NCBI RefSeq assembly: GCF_030263895.1
Contig: NZ_CP127161.1
Coordinates: 2,356,001 to 2,420,000, forward strand
DNA length: 64,000 nucleotides
DNA from: Proteiniborus sp. MB09-C3
GTDB lineage: Bacteria; Bacillota; Clostridia; Tissierellales; Proteiniboraceae
Direction: 5' to 3'
The first letter of the stretch is position 1; the number at the start of each line of letters is the position of its first letter. Shown here in pieces: positions 54,176-64,000 of this stretch. A program made the translations under genes and the position numbers. The notes below the pieces were generated by a model. It saw only the letters and a program-made list of their open reading frames with translations. It was not told the origin of the DNA and did not search any database.

Positions 54176-55486
54176 TTATTTATTAGATAAAGATCTTATA
54201 CTATATATAGTTCCAATAAAAATTGAGAGGACGATTATAGCCATTAATATAATAAATTCCAAGCCTATTGAAAATCTAAGAGTTTTTAGCCAATTTTCAA
54301 ATAAATTTTCTTGTATACTATAATTTTCTGATAAGAATGACATCACTACAATGTTTTTAAAGAAAATTTTATATAATACGAAGCAGTATATGGAAGAAAA
54401 CATAGCATGAAAAACTTTAGACAGTATGTAAAGCTTAGGACTAATATCAGTGTTATTTAACATGCTGATAGCTTGACTATGTATTGATAAACCGCTCCAT
54501 CCGATTAAAAAGCTTACAGAACATAATTGCGAGATAATACTTGCGTTCTTAGCTGTAGATATTAATTTACAGCCGTTTGTCATTTCTAAAAGTCCGCTAA
54601 TTAGACCTTCTATAAGCTTAATATCCAAATTAATAGGTATTATTAGCTTAAAGAAGCTTGCTAAAAGGTTAATGACTCCTGTAGTTAATAATATTTCTAT
54701 GATCACAGAATATATTACTATAAATCCTCCAACCATAAACATTGCTTCAAGGGCAGATTTTATTGAATCACTCATTAGTATACTCATGCTTCTTCCATCT
54801 TTTTTCCTAGCTGCAATTAGTTCTGATAATGCATTTTTTAAGTAGTTATTGCTACTATTACTATATATTTTGTTATTTTTATTTTTTATTTTAGCTTTAC
54901 CATAGCCTCTAAAAAGTAATCCTACAGTTATTGCACCTAAGTAGTGGGAAGAGGCAAGGAGAGTACCAATGGAGGAGTTTTTAAACATTCCTATAGAAAC
55001 TGCTCCTATCATAAATAAAGGCCCAGAGGTGCTGCAAAATGAAACAAGTCTTTGAGCTTCAACCCTACTAATTATATTTTGCTTCCTAAGTCTAGAAACT
55101 AAAGAAACTCCCACTGGATAACCAGAAGTTATACTCATAGCAAATGCAAAGGAGCCTTCTCCAGACGTTCCGAACAAAGGATACATTACAGGATTTAATA
55201 GTGTCCCAATAAAATTCACTACGCCAAGTCCTATAAGTATTTCAGCACCAATAAAAAAAGGTAATAAAGACGGGAGAACAACACTTGACCAAGTTACCAA
55301 TCCATTAAATGCTGCACTTATAGTGTTATTAGGATATATTATTAAACAAGAAACTAAGAATACTACTATCAGGATTAATAAGTATGTTTTTATGTTTTCA
55401 AATCTATTTATTATTTTTTTGTATATTTTGTGTATTGCAAAAAAAACAATACTAATAGAAAAAAGTATAACTAAATAATTAGCCAT
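54176..55486 (-). CDS. ylbJ: Sporulation integral membrane protein YlbJ
   Basis: A 436-residue membrane protein with nine or more hydrophobic segments and gate/nucleoside-transporter-like repeats (VLPSLLPFFIGAEILIGLG, SITSGYPVGVSLVSRLRKQ, VGGFIVIYSVIIEILL). In Bacillus YlbJ is made in the mother cell under SigE and is needed for normal spore coat or heat resistance. A SigE-like promoter precedes it. Confidence 0.92.
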   Translation of the reverse strand: MANYLVILFSISIVFFAIHKIYKKIINRFENIKTYLLILIVVFLVSCLIIYPNNTISAAFNGLVTWSSVVLPSLLPFFIGAEILIGLGVVNFIGTLLNPVMYPLFGTSGEGSFAFAMSITSGYPVGVSLVSRLRKQNIISRVEAQRLVSFCSTSGPLFMIGAVSIGMFKNSSIGTLLASSHYLGAITVGLLFRGYGKAKIKNKNNKIYSNSSNNYLKNALSELIAARKKDGRSMSILMSDSIKSALEAMFMVGGFIVIYSVIIEILLTTGVINLLASFFKLIIPINLDIKLIEGLISGLLEMTNGCKLISTAKNASIISQLCSVSFLIGWSGLSIHSQAISMLNNTDISPKLYILSKVFHAMFSSIYCFVLYKIFFKNIVVMSFLSENYSIQENLFENWLKTLRFSIGLEFIILMAIIVLSIFIGTIYSIRSLSNK

Positions 55487-55514
55487 AATAGACCTCCAAT
55501 GTCTATACTGATAT

Positions 55515-55543
55515 ATTATATTGAGGTCTCTTGGATAATATGA
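55515..55543 (-). promoter_or_regulatory. Candidate SigE-type promoter of ylbJ
   Basis: On the minus strand TCATATT (55537-55543), 14-base spacer, AATATAAT (55515-55522). The -35 matches the SigE form exactly; the -10 matches six of eight. Confidence 0.5.
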
Positions 55544-55649
55544 TAGTTACTAGTACTAGTTCAACTAAGACTATGAAGCCATCAATCACATAGTTAATCC
55601 ATAGTATCTATGTGATAATAAAAATGCAATTTTTAGGTTATATCTTGAA

Positions 55650-56906
55650 TTATTCACTGTTTAGTTTAATATAAGGTGACATTGTATAATCTAAGTTCAT
55701 TTTCATTTCGCCTCTACTAAGACCTAGAATATAGACATCTGTAGCTTTCTTATCCAACTCTATCATTTGATTTAAGATTTTGTTATTTAGTTTTGGATAA
55801 TCAGCAAATTTAGTGATTATAGGTAATGAACTTGTTTTTTTTGCTTGCCTTAATATATCAATACCTTTAGAATTTAATCCTAGAATTCTTATATACTGAG
55901 GACCATATGAATGAAGAGTCCTAATTATATTTTTATTCATACTAAGCAGTAAATGAATAATAATTCTTTTCAATCTAGTCATTGTATACCTTTTAGTGCT
56001 TACACAATTCAATATATCGTCAATACAGTTATACTTACTAGAGCAATCTATAATTCTATTATCTAGTCCTTCACTTACATCTAATATATTTTTTAGAATC
56101 TCGGGAGTGCTATTTCTCAGTAAATACAATAGAATCATAGAAAAGTTGTTTAATGAATTGAAATCCTTATTGTCATTATAAAAGCTTTCTAAATACTTAT
56201 AAGTAATATGGGGTACTGTATGCTTAATGTTTTCCAAAGAGGTATTTATAAGTTGTTCCCTAATAGCAGTTGCACTGGATATATTATTACTGATAGCTTT
56301 ATCGTGATAGCTAGACTTTTCTCTCTTAAGTGTAAAGGGTTTAATGCTGCTATCAATTTTTTTTATTGATTTCAAATATTCTATTGATAGAATATTATTT
56401 GGATTAGAAAGGATGCTGCTTATCATTGAAGAATCCAGTGAATCTGTTTTACCTAGGTAGTTGATCAAAGCTTTTTCTCTTGCTCTTGGGAAAGAGTTCC
56501 CTTGCTCCAATTCAGACCTAAGGTATTCTTTATAGCATTTAGGTTCATTGTTTAGTATCTCTGCTATATAATCTAATGGCTGGATATTTCCCAATTCACT
56601 CCCAAAACAAATGCTGTCTACAATTCCTAAGCTATCAAGTATTTTAATAGCACCATAAGCAAAAAGTTCAGCGCTTTGACATGCATATACTACTGGCAGC
56701 TCTACAACCAAGTCAACTCCATTGTCTACGGCCATTTTTGCTCTAGTCCATTTATCAACTAAAGCTGGCTCTCCTCTTTGCAAAAAATTACCGCTCATAA
56801 CTGCAATAGAATATTCGGAATTTGTTATTTTTTTAGATTCATTTAAATGATATAAATGCCCGTTGTGAAAAGGATTATATTCAGTAATTAATCCAACTAT
56901 TTTCAT
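55650..56906 (-). CDS. tmcAL: tRNA(Met) cytidine acetate ligase TmcAL (YlbM)
   Basis: Makes N4-acetylcytidine at the wobble base of elongator tRNA-Met using acetate and ATP. The 418 residues begin KIVGLITEYNPFHNGHLYHL with the nucleotidyltransferase HxGH-type motif and contain AVMSGNFLQRGEPALVDKW. The start at 56906 follows GGAGGTTTTT; an upstream TTG at 56918 overlaps that site. ackA starts divergently about 200 bases away. Confidence 0.95.
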   Translation of the reverse strand: MKIVGLITEYNPFHNGHLYHLNESKKITNSEYSIAVMSGNFLQRGEPALVDKWTRAKMAVDNGVDLVVELPVVYACQSAELFAYGAIKILDSLGIVDSICFGSELGNIQPLDYIAEILNNEPKCYKEYLRSELEQGNSFPRAREKALINYLGKTDSLDSSMISSILSNPNNILSIEYLKSIKKIDSSIKPFTLKREKSSYHDKAISNNISSATAIREQLINTSLENIKHTVPHITYKYLESFYNDNKDFNSLNNFSMILLYLLRNSTPEILKNILDVSEGLDNRIIDCSSKYNCIDDILNCVSTKRYTMTRLKRIIIHLLLSMNKNIIRTLHSYGPQYIRILGLNSKGIDILRQAKKTSSLPIITKFADYPKLNNKILNQMIELDKKATDVYILGLSRGEMKMNLDYTMSPYIKLNSE

Positions 56907-57051
56907 AAAAACCTCCATAAATTAATCTGTTGTGCTAGTTAAATCAAATGAAAACTACTTATTAGCATAAATTACTATATTTATTATAACATTTTAAAAA
57001 GATTATTAATGATTAATATGGGAAATAATCTATATATAGTTGATTTTTTTG

Positions 57052-57069
57052 CATGATTATAATATCATG
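57052..57069. promoter_or_regulatory. Perfect inverted repeat around the ackA -10 box
   Basis: CATGAT (57052-57057), TATAAT (57058-57063), ATCATG (57064-57069): the -10 hexamer lies at the centre of a perfect inverted repeat, a possible repressor site. The -35 region is weak. Confidence 0.4.
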
Positions 57070-57106
57070 ATAATTGTTAATATATATACACTCTAGGAGG
57101 TAGAAT

Positions 57107-58303
57107 ATGAAAATTTTAGTTATTAACTGTGGGAGCTCTTCATTAAAATATCAGTTGATAGATATGTCAAATGAATATGTATTGGCAAAAGGCTTAGCTG
57201 AAAGAATAGGTATTGAAGGTTCTAGAATAAAACATAAACCAACTGGTAAGGAAGAAGTATTAATTGAAAAGCCAATGGACAACCATAAAGTTGCACTAGG
57301 GATAGTATTAAATGCAATAGTTGATCCTAACCATGGAGTTATAAAATCAATGGATGAAATAGGTGCAGTAGGACATAGAGTTGTTCATGGAGGAGAAAAA
57401 TTCTCTGAATCTGTTGTAATTGATGATAGTGTAATGAAAGCTATAAATGATTGTGTAGAATTAGCACCATTACATAATCCACCAAACATTACCGGAATAG
57501 AAGCATGTCAAGAACTTATGCCAAACACTCCAATGGTAGCAGTATTTGATACGGCTTTTCATCAAACTATGGAACCTGATAACTATATATATCCGATACC
57601 TTATGAATTCTATGAAAAATATAAGATTAGAAGATATGGATTCCATGGAACTTCCCATAAATATGTTTCTCTAAGGGCTGCTGAAATATTGGGAAAAGAT
57701 ATTAAAGATTTAAATATTGTTACATGTCACCTAGGAAATGGCTCAAGTGTATGTGCAGTACAAGGCGGAAAATCAATGGATACAAGTATGGGCTTTACTC
57801 CATTAGAAGGTTTAGCAATGGGAACTAGGTCAGGAGATATTGACCCTGCAATAATTCCATTTATTATGGATAAAGAGAACATGACCTTTGAAGAAGTAAA
57901 TGATATGCTTAATAAAAAATCAGGAGTACTAGGTATTTCAGGACTTAGCAGTGATTTTAGAGATTTAGAAGTGGCAACTGAAGAAGGAAATGAAAGAGCT
58001 AAACTAGCTATAGATGTTTTTGTTAATAGAGTAAAAAAATATGTTGGTGCATATGTAGCTACAATGTGTAGAATAGATGCATTAGTATTTACAGCAGGTA
58101 TTGGCGAAAATTCTGGTTATATTAGAGAAAAAGTGTGTGAGGGCTTAGAATGCCTAGGCATTAAAATAGATTCAGAATTAAATAATGTAAGGGGTAAAGA
58201 AGCACAGCTAAATAGAGATCTAACCTCTACATCTATATTTGTTATTCCAACTAACGAAGAACTAATGATTGCTAGAGATACAAAAATATTAGTATCTAAA
58301 TAA
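57107..58303 (+). CDS. ackA: Acetate kinase
   Basis: Makes ATP from acetyl phosphate in fermentation. The 398 residues include [44 protein letters not shown] and [16 protein letters not shown]. pta is not adjacent within the window. ATG after AGGAGG. A terminator follows. Confidence 0.97.
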   Translation: MKILVINCGSSSLKYQLIDMSNEYVLAKGLAERIGIEGSRIKHKPTGKEEVLIEKPMDNHKVALGIVLNAIVDPNHGVIKSMDEIGAVGHRVVHGGEKFSESVVIDDSVMKAINDCVELAPLHNPPNITGIEACQELMPNTPMVAVFDTAFHQTMEPDNYIYPIPYEFYEKYKIRRYGFHGTSHKYVSLRAAEILGKDIKDLNIVTCHLGNGSSVCAVQGGKSMDTSMGFTPLEGLAMGTRSGDIDPAIIPFIMDKENMTFEEVNDMLNKKSGVLGISGLSSDFRDLEVATEEGNERAKLAIDVFVNRVKKYVGAYVATMCRIDALVFTAGIGENSGYIREKVCEGLECLGIKIDSELNNVRGKEAQLNRDLTSTSIFVIPTNEELMIARDTKILVSK

Positions 58304-58310
58304 AAAAATA

Positions 58311-58331
58311 GGCAGGTCATCCTGCCTTTTT
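58311..58331. terminator. Terminator after ackA
   Basis: GGCAGG (58311-58316) pairs with CCTGCC (58321-58326), then TTTTT. Confidence 0.85.
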
Positions 58332-58423
58332 ATACTATCATTTGGTAATGTAACAATTGTTCTTGACAAACCTTCTATAACTTATATATAATAAAATTTG
58401 GCAATGTTTAAGAGGTGAACTTA

Positions 58424-58930
58424 ATGAAGATAGATCTATCAAGACTTATTGATAGAGCAGTTTACAAAATAGACTTTGAACATTCCTTAAATTTAACTAA
58501 GGTATCAACCAAAACAGGAGAAATAGCATTGGCTGGCCCAGTTAATGTAAAAGGTAGTGTTTATAAGACAGATGAAAACATGTATCTTGATGCAAAAGTT
58601 TCATATGAATATTATGAAAACTGCGCAAGATGTCTAAAAGAGTTTGTTAATAGAGTAGAGACTGTTTTATCAGGAAGGCTTATGGAGACTTCTCAATTAT
58701 TGGATACAGATGATGATGAATTTGTATTCTATTATGATAATGGCGAGGTAGAATTGACAGAACAAGTTTTAACCTCCATATTATTGTCTTTACCTATGAA
58801 GGCATTATGTGCTGACAATTGTAGAGGATTATGCTTAGTCTGTGGAAAAGACTTAAATAAGGAAGAATGTAGCTGCGAAATTCAAGAGATTGATCCTCGT
58901 CTAGCAAAATTAAAGGATTTATTTGACTGA
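58424..58930 (+). CDS. YceD/DUF177 family protein
   Basis: A 168-residue cytoplasmic protein of the family that precedes rpmF and is linked to 23S rRNA processing in other organisms. It has two cysteine groups (CARCLKEF and CRGLCLVCGKDLNKEECSC), suggesting metal binding. ATG 58424 follows AGAGGTG; GTG 58415 overlaps that site. rpmF follows after 18 bases. Confidence 0.9.
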   Translation: MKIDLSRLIDRAVYKIDFEHSLNLTKVSTKTGEIALAGPVNVKGSVYKTDENMYLDAKVSYEYYENCARCLKEFVNRVETVLSGRLMETSQLLDTDDDEFVFYYDNGEVELTEQVLTSILLSLPMKALCADNCRGLCLVCGKDLNKEECSCEIQEIDPRLAKLKDLFD

Positions 58931-58948
58931 TTTAAGGAGGTGTTTTTA

Positions 58949-59128
58949 ATGGCAGTACCAAAGCGTAAGACATCAAAGGCAAGAAGAGATAAAAGAAGAG
59001 CTTCAGCTCAAGTATTAACAAAGGCAACTGTAGTTGAATGTCCACAATGCCATGAGCCAAAGCTACCACATAGAGTTTGCAAATCTTGTGGGTATTATAA
59101 AAATAAAGAAGTTGTATCTGTTGAATAA
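58949..59128 (+). CDS. rpmF: 50S ribosomal protein bL32 (zinc-binding form)
   Basis: A 59-residue ribosomal protein: [17 protein letters not shown] followed by a four-cysteine zinc site, [20 protein letters not shown] 58949 is set by AAGGAGGTG. Ends with a terminator, so the fapR operon starts separately. Confidence 0.97.
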   Translation: MAVPKRKTSKARRDKRRASAQVLTKATVVECPQCHEPKLPHRVCKSCGYYKNKEVVSVE

Positions 59129-59133
59129 TGGAT

Positions 59134-59169
59134 AAAAAAAGATAGTGTATAAGATCACTATCTTTTTTT
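59134..59169 (+). terminator. Terminator after rpmF
   Basis: GATAGTG (59141-59147) pairs with CACTATC (59156-59162), flanked by A and T runs. Confidence 0.85.
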
Positions 59170-59187
59170 ATTTTATTAAAATACCCC

Positions 59188-59216
59188 TTGATTTTTTAAT
59201 ATTAACAATGTATACT
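59188..59216 (+). promoter_or_regulatory. SigA promoter of the fapR-plsX-fab operon
   Basis: TTGATT (59188-59193), 17-base spacer, TATACT (59211-59216). Predicted start near 59223, inside the FapR operator. Confidence 0.75.
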
Positions 59217-59221
59217 TAATA

Positions 59222-59238
59222 TTAGTATCTGGTACTAA
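59222..59238 (+). promoter_or_regulatory. FapR operator
   Basis: TTAGTATCTGGTACTAA is a 17-base palindrome (TTAGTA/TACTAA) matching the known FapR box and overlapping the predicted start. FapR bound here would repress its own operon; malonyl-CoA releases it. Confidence 0.85.
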
Positions 59239-59267
59239 ACATAAGTATTAACTTGAGGTGAAAAATT

Positions 59268-59849
59268 GTGAGCAATGTAAAGTTAAGCAAAAAAGAAAGA
59301 CATATTAAGCTTATTGAAAAGTTAAAGGAGGATCCCTTTCTAACTGATGAAGAGTTAATGCAAATATTCAATGTAAGTGTTCAAACTATAAGGCTAGATA
59401 GACTTGAACTAGGGATACCAGAATTAAGAGAGAGAATAAAGAATGTAGCTGAGCAAAGCTATTCAAAGGTTAGGACAATCGGAGGAACTGAAATCGTAGG
59501 AGAACTTGTGGACATCAATTTAGGTAAAAACGGTATTTCAATACTTGAAACTGATGAAACCATGGCCTTTATGAAAACAAGTGTTGTAAGAGGACACAAT
59601 ATCTATGCCCAGGCAGAGTCTTTAGCTATTGCAGTAATAGATGCTGACGTTGCACTAACTGGAGTTGCAAATGTTAAATATAAGGATCTAGTTAAAGCAG
59701 GAGAAAAACTAATCGCAAAGGCTGAAGTAACTAGAAAAAGGGGCAATAAGTATTTTGTACATGTTTTCACTTATGTCGGACAGAAGCAAGTTTTTAGAGG
59801 TAAATTCATTCTTGTTTCTATTGAGCAAAATAACCAGGAGGCGAATTGA
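59268..59849 (+). CDS. fapR: Fatty acid/phospholipid biosynthesis regulator FapR
   Basis: Malonyl-CoA-sensing repressor of lipid genes. Of 193 residues, the N-terminal part is a helix-turn-helix ([20 protein letters not shown]), joined by a linker helix to a hot-dog-fold effector domain ([20 protein letters not shown]). GTG start after GAGGTG. First gene of the operon; plsX follows after one base. Confidence 0.95.
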   Translation: MSNVKLSKKERHIKLIEKLKEDPFLTDEELMQIFNVSVQTIRLDRLELGIPELRERIKNVAEQSYSKVRTIGGTEIVGELVDINLGKNGISILETDETMAFMKTSVVRGHNIYAQAESLAIAVIDADVALTGVANVKYKDLVKAGEKLIAKAEVTRKRGNKYFVHVFTYVGQKQVFRGKFILVSIEQNNQEAN

Positions 59850-59850
59850 T

Positions 59851-60870
59851 ATGAAAATAGCTGTAGATGCAATGGGAGGAGATCAGGGCTTATTAGCTAC
59901 AGTAAAGGGGAGCATCGATGCTGTAAATGAATTAGGAGTTAGCATAATTCTCATAGGCGATGAAGAAAAGATTAAAAACGAGCTGTCAAGAAATGAATAC
60001 AGTGGAGATAAGATAGAGATTATAAATGCCGAAGAATCTATTACAAATGATGAAGAACCAGCTATGGCCATAAGAAGAAAAAAACAATCATCAATGGTAA
60101 TTGGACTTAATCTTGTAAAGGATAAAGAGGCAGATGCTTTTGTATCCTCTGGTAGTACTGGGGCATTGCTTACAGGTGGTCTGCTTATTGTGAAGAGGAT
60201 TAAAGGAGTAGACAGAGCAGCCCTTGCAATACCTTATCCTACAAAAAAAGGAATATCTTTATTACTAGATGCAGGTGCTAATACTGATTGTAAAGCCAAA
60301 TATCTTCAACAGTTTGCAGTTATGGGCTCAATATATGCAGAGAAAATATTAAGCATTTCAAACCCTAAGGTTTCTCTTGTAAATATAGGTACTGAAGAAG
60401 GTAAGGGAAATGAGTTATCAAAGGAAGCTTATGGTTTATTAAAAAATGCTAATATAAATTTTGCTGGAAATATTGAGGCAAGGGATATTCCAGAAGGTAA
60501 TGCGGATGTCCTAGTATGTGATGGCTTTGTTGGAAATATTATATTGAAGCTAACTGAAGGTCTTGCTATGTCAATTTTCAGTATGCTAAAGGAAGAGTTT
60601 ATGAGTTCTTTTACTAGCAAAATAGGAGCATTGCTGTTAAAACCAGGCTTAAGAAAATTCAAGAAAAGATTAGACTATACTGAGTATGGAGGGGCACCGC
60701 TGCTAGGAACTAAGGGTGTTGTGATAAAAGCTCATGGTAGTTCAGATGCAAAAGCTATTAAAAATGCAATCAAACAAGCTAAAGTTTTTGTAGAAAATAA
60801 AGTAATTGAAAAAATAGAAGCTGAGATAAACTCTTTGGGAGGTAATTATGACACAGAGGAGAGATTTTAA
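59851..60870 (+). CDS. plsX: Phosphate acyltransferase PlsX
   Basis: Converts acyl-ACP to acyl-phosphate, the donor for PlsY. The 339 residues begin [19 protein letters not shown] and contain [17 protein letters not shown] and [17 protein letters not shown] 59851 follows AGGAGG. fabH starts 23 bases before its end. Confidence 0.97.
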   Translation: MKIAVDAMGGDQGLLATVKGSIDAVNELGVSIILIGDEEKIKNELSRNEYSGDKIEIINAEESITNDEEPAMAIRRKKQSSMVIGLNLVKDKEADAFVSSGSTGALLTGGLLIVKRIKGVDRAALAIPYPTKKGISLLLDAGANTDCKAKYLQQFAVMGSIYAEKILSISNPKVSLVNIGTEEGKGNELSKEAYGLLKNANINFAGNIEARDIPEGNADVLVCDGFVGNIILKLTEGLAMSIFSMLKEEFMSSFTSKIGALLLKPGLRKFKKRLDYTEYGGAPLLGTKGVVIKAHGSSDAKAIKNAIKQAKVFVENKVIEKIEAEINSLGGNYDTEERF

Positions 60871-61864
60871 GGGAGTTGGAATAATTGGTACAGGAAGCTA
60901 TGTTCCAGAAAAAGTAATCACAAATTTTGATTTAGAAAAGATAGTAGAAACATCAGATGAGTGGATAAGAGCCCGTACTGGAATTAAGGAGCGAAGAATA
61001 CTGGATACAGATAAAGGCTCATCATTTATGGCTATTGAGGCGGCTAAAAAAGCTTTGGAGAATGCAAAAATAAGCCCGGAAGATATAGACATGATTATTG
61101 TGGCTACAGTTACTCCCGATATGATGTTTCCTTCAACAGCATGCTTAGTGCAAGAAAGCTTAAAATGTAAAAATGCTGCTGCTTTTGATTTAGAAGCAGC
61201 ATGTTCAGGCTTTCTATATGGTCTTTCTGTTGCGTATTCTTTTGTAAGCTCAGGTATATATAAAAATATTTTACTTATTGGTGCCGATGCTCTTTCTCGA
61301 ATAACAGACTGGACTGATAGAAATACATGTGTATTATTTGGGGATGGAGCTGGAGCTGCTATTATCAGTGAGGTCCCAGAAGGAAAAGGTGTATTAGGTC
61401 TAGACTTAGGTGCAGATGGTGAAGGAAAAAATTTGTTGAAGCTTGTAGCAGGAGGCTCGTTGATGCCAGCTACAGAGAAAACCGTAAAAAATAGATTACA
61501 TTATATATATATGGAAGGAAATGAAGTATTTAAATTTGCCGTAAGGAAAATGGAAGAAATATCTCTTAAAATTATAGAAAAGAGCAAATTAAAGCTTGAA
61601 GATATCGATTATTTAGTTCCCCATCAGGCAAATATGAGAATTATAGAGTCTGCTAGAAAAAAATTGAAGCTTGCAGAAAACAAAGTTTATGTCAATCTAG
61701 AGGATTATGGAAACATGTCTTCTGCTTCTATACCTGTAGCATTAGATGAAGCAGTAAGAAAAAACAAGATAAAGGATAATGATGTTATTTTATTAATAGG
61801 ATTTGGTGGAGGCCTTACTTGGGGAGCCATGGTAATAAGATGGTACAGCAAAGGGAGGTTCTAA
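60848..61864 (+). CDS. fabH: 3-oxoacyl-ACP synthase III
   Basis: Starts fatty acid synthesis by condensing an acyl-CoA with malonyl-ACP. The 338 residues hold the Cys-His-Asn triad in [20 protein letters not shown] and [16 protein letters not shown] 60848 follows GGGAGG within plsX. Confidence 0.97.
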   Translation: MTQRRDFKGVGIIGTGSYVPEKVITNFDLEKIVETSDEWIRARTGIKERRILDTDKGSSFMAIEAAKKALENAKISPEDIDMIIVATVTPDMMFPSTACLVQESLKCKNAAAFDLEAACSGFLYGLSVAYSFVSSGIYKNILLIGADALSRITDWTDRNTCVLFGDGAGAAIISEVPEGKGVLGLDLGADGEGKNLLKLVAGGSLMPATEKTVKNRLHYIYMEGNEVFKFAVRKMEEISLKIIEKSKLKLEDIDYLVPHQANMRIIESARKKLKLAENKVYVNLEDYGNMSSASIPVALDEAVRKNKIKDNDVILLIGFGGGLTWGAMVIRWYSKGRF

Positions 61865-61865
61865 G

Positions 61866-62804
61866 TTGATAAAAACTGAAATATGTGAATTATTAGGTAT
61901 TAAATATCCAATTTTACAAGGTGGAATGGCTTGGGTAGCTACATCAGAATTAGCTGCTGCTGTCTCTAATGCTGGTGGATTGGGGATTATAGGAAGTGGC
62001 GCTGCTCCGAGGGATGTGGTACAAAAGGAGATAAATAGGATAAAGAAACTTACGAATAGGCCATTTGGGGTAAACGTAATGCTGATGTCCTCTCATGTAG
62101 ATGAAATAATTCAACTTTTATATGAAGAGAAGGTTCCAGTAGTCACAACAGGTGCGGGAAATCCTGGGAAGTATATGAGTAGATTTAAGGAAATAGGAAC
62201 TAAAGTAATTCCAGTAGTACCATCGGTAGCCTTAGGGAAAAGGATGGAGAAAATTGGCGCAGATGCTATTATTGTAGAAGGAACTGAAGCAGGAGGTCAT
62301 ATTGGAGAGTTAACTACGTTGTCATTAGTTCCCCAAGCTGTAGATGAGGTTAAGATACCAGTAATTGCAGCAGGTGGAATTGCTGATGGAAGAGGCTTGG
62401 TTGCTGCATTGGCATTAGGCGCTAAGGGAGTTCAAATAGGCACTAGATTTGTTTGTACAGTTGAGTGTCAAGTACATGAAAACTATAAGAACGCAATAAT
62501 TAAATCATCCGATAGAGATGCAGTAGTTACTGGTAGAACTACTGGACACCCTGTTAGATCATTAAGAAATAAATTTACAAAGAATCTACTTGAGCTTGAA
62601 AAGCAAAATACAGATATAGATACTATAGAAAGCTTTGGAACCGGTATGTTAAGAAGGGCTGTCATTGAAGGAGATGTAGAGAATGGCTCTGTTATGGCAG
62701 GCCAGATTAGTGGGTTAATAAAGGACATCAAGACATGCGAGCAAGTTATACAGGATATAATGGCAGAAGCTGAGGATGTAAGAAACAGTATATTTAGTTT
62801 TTAG
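61866..62804 (+). CDS. fabK: Enoyl-ACP reductase II (FabK, FMN-dependent)
   Basis: Last reduction of the elongation cycle. The 312 residues start ICELLGIKYPILQGGMAWVA with the flavin-binding GGHIGELTTLSLVPQ and AAGGIADGRGLVAALALGA typical of FabK (nitronate monooxygenase-like fold). Use of FabK rather than FabI suggests intrinsic tolerance to triclosan. TTG start one base after fabH. Confidence 0.94.
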   Translation: MIKTEICELLGIKYPILQGGMAWVATSELAAAVSNAGGLGIIGSGAAPRDVVQKEINRIKKLTNRPFGVNVMLMSSHVDEIIQLLYEEKVPVVTTGAGNPGKYMSRFKEIGTKVIPVVPSVALGKRMEKIGADAIIVEGTEAGGHIGELTTLSLVPQAVDEVKIPVIAAGGIADGRGLVAALALGAKGVQIGTRFVCTVECQVHENYKNAIIKSSDRDAVVTGRTTGHPVRSLRNKFTKNLLELEKQNTDIDTIESFGTGMLRRAVIEGDVENGSVMAGQISGLIKDIKTCEQVIQDIMAEAEDVRNSIFSF

Positions 62805-62814
62805 AGGTGATAAA

Positions 62815-63762
62815 ATGGGAAAAGTAGCTTTTTTATTTCCTGGGCAAGGCGCTCAGTATATAGGAATGGGCAAGGAAATTACTGATAAGTATTCTATTGC
62901 CAATAGAATATTTGATGCAGCTAGTGAAATACTTAGCTTAGATATGAAAAAATTATGCTTTCAAGGACCTGATGAAGAATTGACAAAGACTGAATTTACT
63001 CAACCTGCCATACTAACTACATCTATTGCAGTATTAAAAGTAATAGAGAAGTATGGATTATCAGCGGAAGTATGTGCTGGTCTAAGCCTTGGAGAGTACT
63101 CTGCTTTAGTATATAGCCAGGCCTTAAGCTTTGAAGAGGCTGTAGGTCTAGTAAGAAAAAGAGGAAAATATATGCAAGAGGCTGTTCCATTAGGTAAGGG
63201 CACTATGGCAGCAATATTGGGACTAGACGATGATACAATAGTTCAGATAATTGATAAGGCTAGTGAAAAAGGAATTATTGAGGGAGCCAATTATAATTGC
63301 CCAGGTCAAGTTGTATTATCAGGTGAAATAGAGGCTATAAGAGAAGCATGCAATATTGCTAAAGAAAAAGGTGCAAAAAAAGCAACTATTCTATCTGTAA
63401 GCGCACCATTTCACTGTAGCATGCTAGCTGGTGCCGGTGAGAATCTAAAATCCGAATTAGAAAAAGTGACAATTAATAAACCAGCTAAAAGCTTTATTTC
63501 AAACGTTACAGGCAATTACGTTAATAATGCTGAAGAAATTAGAGATTTATTAATTAGACAAGTTTCTATGCCAGTTTTATGGGAACAGTCTATAGAGCGT
63601 ATGATTAATGATGGGGTGGATACACTTATAGAAATAGGCCCAGGTAAAACCTTAATTGGATTTGCGAAAAAGATTGGCAAGAAAAATGGCAGGGAATTAA
63701 ATCTATACAATGTAGAAAACATTGAAACACTTGAGCACTTGACATTTAAAATTAAACATTAG
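62815..63762 (+). CDS. fabD: Malonyl-CoA:ACP transacylase
   Basis: Loads malonyl groups on to ACP. The 315 residues begin GKVAFLFPGQGAQYIGMGKE and contain the nucleophile motif GLSLGEYSALV and the catalytic His in APFHCSMLAGAG. Ten bases after fabK. Confidence 0.97.
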   Translation: MGKVAFLFPGQGAQYIGMGKEITDKYSIANRIFDAASEILSLDMKKLCFQGPDEELTKTEFTQPAILTTSIAVLKVIEKYGLSAEVCAGLSLGEYSALVYSQALSFEEAVGLVRKRGKYMQEAVPLGKGTMAAILGLDDDTIVQIIDKASEKGIIEGANYNCPGQVVLSGEIEAIREACNIAKEKGAKKATILSVSAPFHCSMLAGAGENLKSELEKVTINKPAKSFISNVTGNYVNNAEEIRDLLIRQVSMPVLWEQSIERMINDGVDTLIEIGPGKTLIGFAKKIGKKNGRELNLYNVENIETLEHLTFKIKH

Positions 63763-63772
63763 AGGTGGTAAA

Positions 63773-64000
63773 GTGGAACTAAAAGGAAAGGTAGCATTAG
63801 TTACTGGCGGCTCTAGAGGAATAGGAAAATCTATAGCTATTAAACTAGCCTCCCTTGGCTCTGATGTACTTTTTTCATATACTAGCAACGCTGATAGAGC
63901 AAAAGAAGTGCAAGCTGAAATAGAGCGTATGGGAAGACGTGCATTAGCAATAAAAGCTGATGTATCAAAAATAGATGATGTTGAAAGAATGATACAGGAA
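63773..64000 (+). CDS. fabG: 3-oxoacyl-ACP reductase (cut by window end)
   Basis: The first 76 codons of a short-chain dehydrogenase: ELKGKVALVTGGSRGIGKSI carries the TGxxxGIG cofactor motif, followed by GRRALAIKADVSKIDDVERM. GTG 63773 follows AGAGGTGG. The catalytic Ser-Tyr-Lys lie beyond the window. Confidence 0.95.
   Translation, partial: MELKGKVALVTGGSRGIGKSIAIKLASLGSDVLFSYTSNADRAKEVQAEIERMGRRALAIKADVSKIDDVERMIQE

Noticed and set aside
55551-55565. ACTAGTACTAGT as a third FapR site
   Set aside because: It is palindromic but lacks the TTAGTA...TACTAA half-sites and lies before sporulation genes.
55589-55616. Inverted repeat ATCACATAG/CTATGTGAT between tmcAL and ylbJ as a terminator
   Set aside because: No T run follows on either strand; left as an unexplained small hairpin.

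Overview
The window is about 64 kb of AT-rich, densely packed chromosome from a spore-forming, low-GC Gram-positive bacterium, most likely an anaerobic Clostridia/Tissierellia-type organism. Evidence: spoIVA, ylbJ and yteA-type sporulation genes; T-box, PyrR, TPP and FapR control elements; radical-SAM HemZ; FabK in place of FabI; frequent TTG/GTG starts with strong AGGAGG-type ribosome binding sites. The species cannot be named from sequence alone. No prophage, insertion sequence, CRISPR array, rRNA operon or integrated element is present. The one likely mobile sequence is a MITE-like inverted repeat at 29071-29238.

Layout. 1-6595: end of relA, dtd, a metallo-hydrolase, hemZ, then a T-box-controlled hisS-aspS pair. 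6600-9220: a GNAT enzyme, tcdA, an RseC-like protein and a CsoR-type regulator. 9326-10536 (minus strand): a split threonine/serine exporter. 10762-13268: glyA and the poorly understood YIEGIA / capping-subunit pair. 13484-17811: a radical-SAM DUF512 protein, der, plsY and gpsA behind a probable FapR operator. 17989-19737: spoIVA and a tRNA-Pro. 19982-24504: a division-type cluster (Sm-like membrane protein, orphan HlyD-like protein with an apparent frameshift, yggS, sepF, yggT, ylmH, divIVA). 24674-29066: DAHP synthase, small membrane proteins, yteA-like, lspA, rluD and an attenuator-controlled pyrR. 29243-31018 (minus): rqcH. 31355-47526: a long Bacillus-like housekeeping run (yicC, remA, gmk, rpoZ, coaBC, priA, def, fmt, yugP, rsmB, rlmN, prpC, prkC, rsgA, rpe, TPP riboswitch, thiT, thiN). 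47876-54147: rpmB (minus), asp23-like, yloV, recG, rsmD, coaD and a coiled-coil protein. 54176-56906 (minus): ylbJ and tmcAL. 57107-64000: ackA, yceD, rpmF, then the FapR regulon fapR-plsX-fabH-fabK-fabD-fabG (cut by the window end).

How the genes work together. Membrane lipid synthesis is spread over two loci, plsY/gpsA and fapR/plsX/fab, that carry near-identical 17-bp FapR-type palindromes at their predicted transcription starts. Translation quality and start/stop processing (dtd, hisS, aspS, def, fmt, rqcH, rlmN, rsmB, rsmD, rluD, tcdA, tmcAL) make up much of the rest. The most notable observations are the A10 frameshift in the HlyD-like gene, the probable ATT start of yggS, the Asp-type T-box whose GAC specifier overlaps a His CAU codon, a pyrR separated from any pyr operon by a MITE-like hairpin, and the YIEGIA module. 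No clearly new multi-gene defence or mobile system was found.
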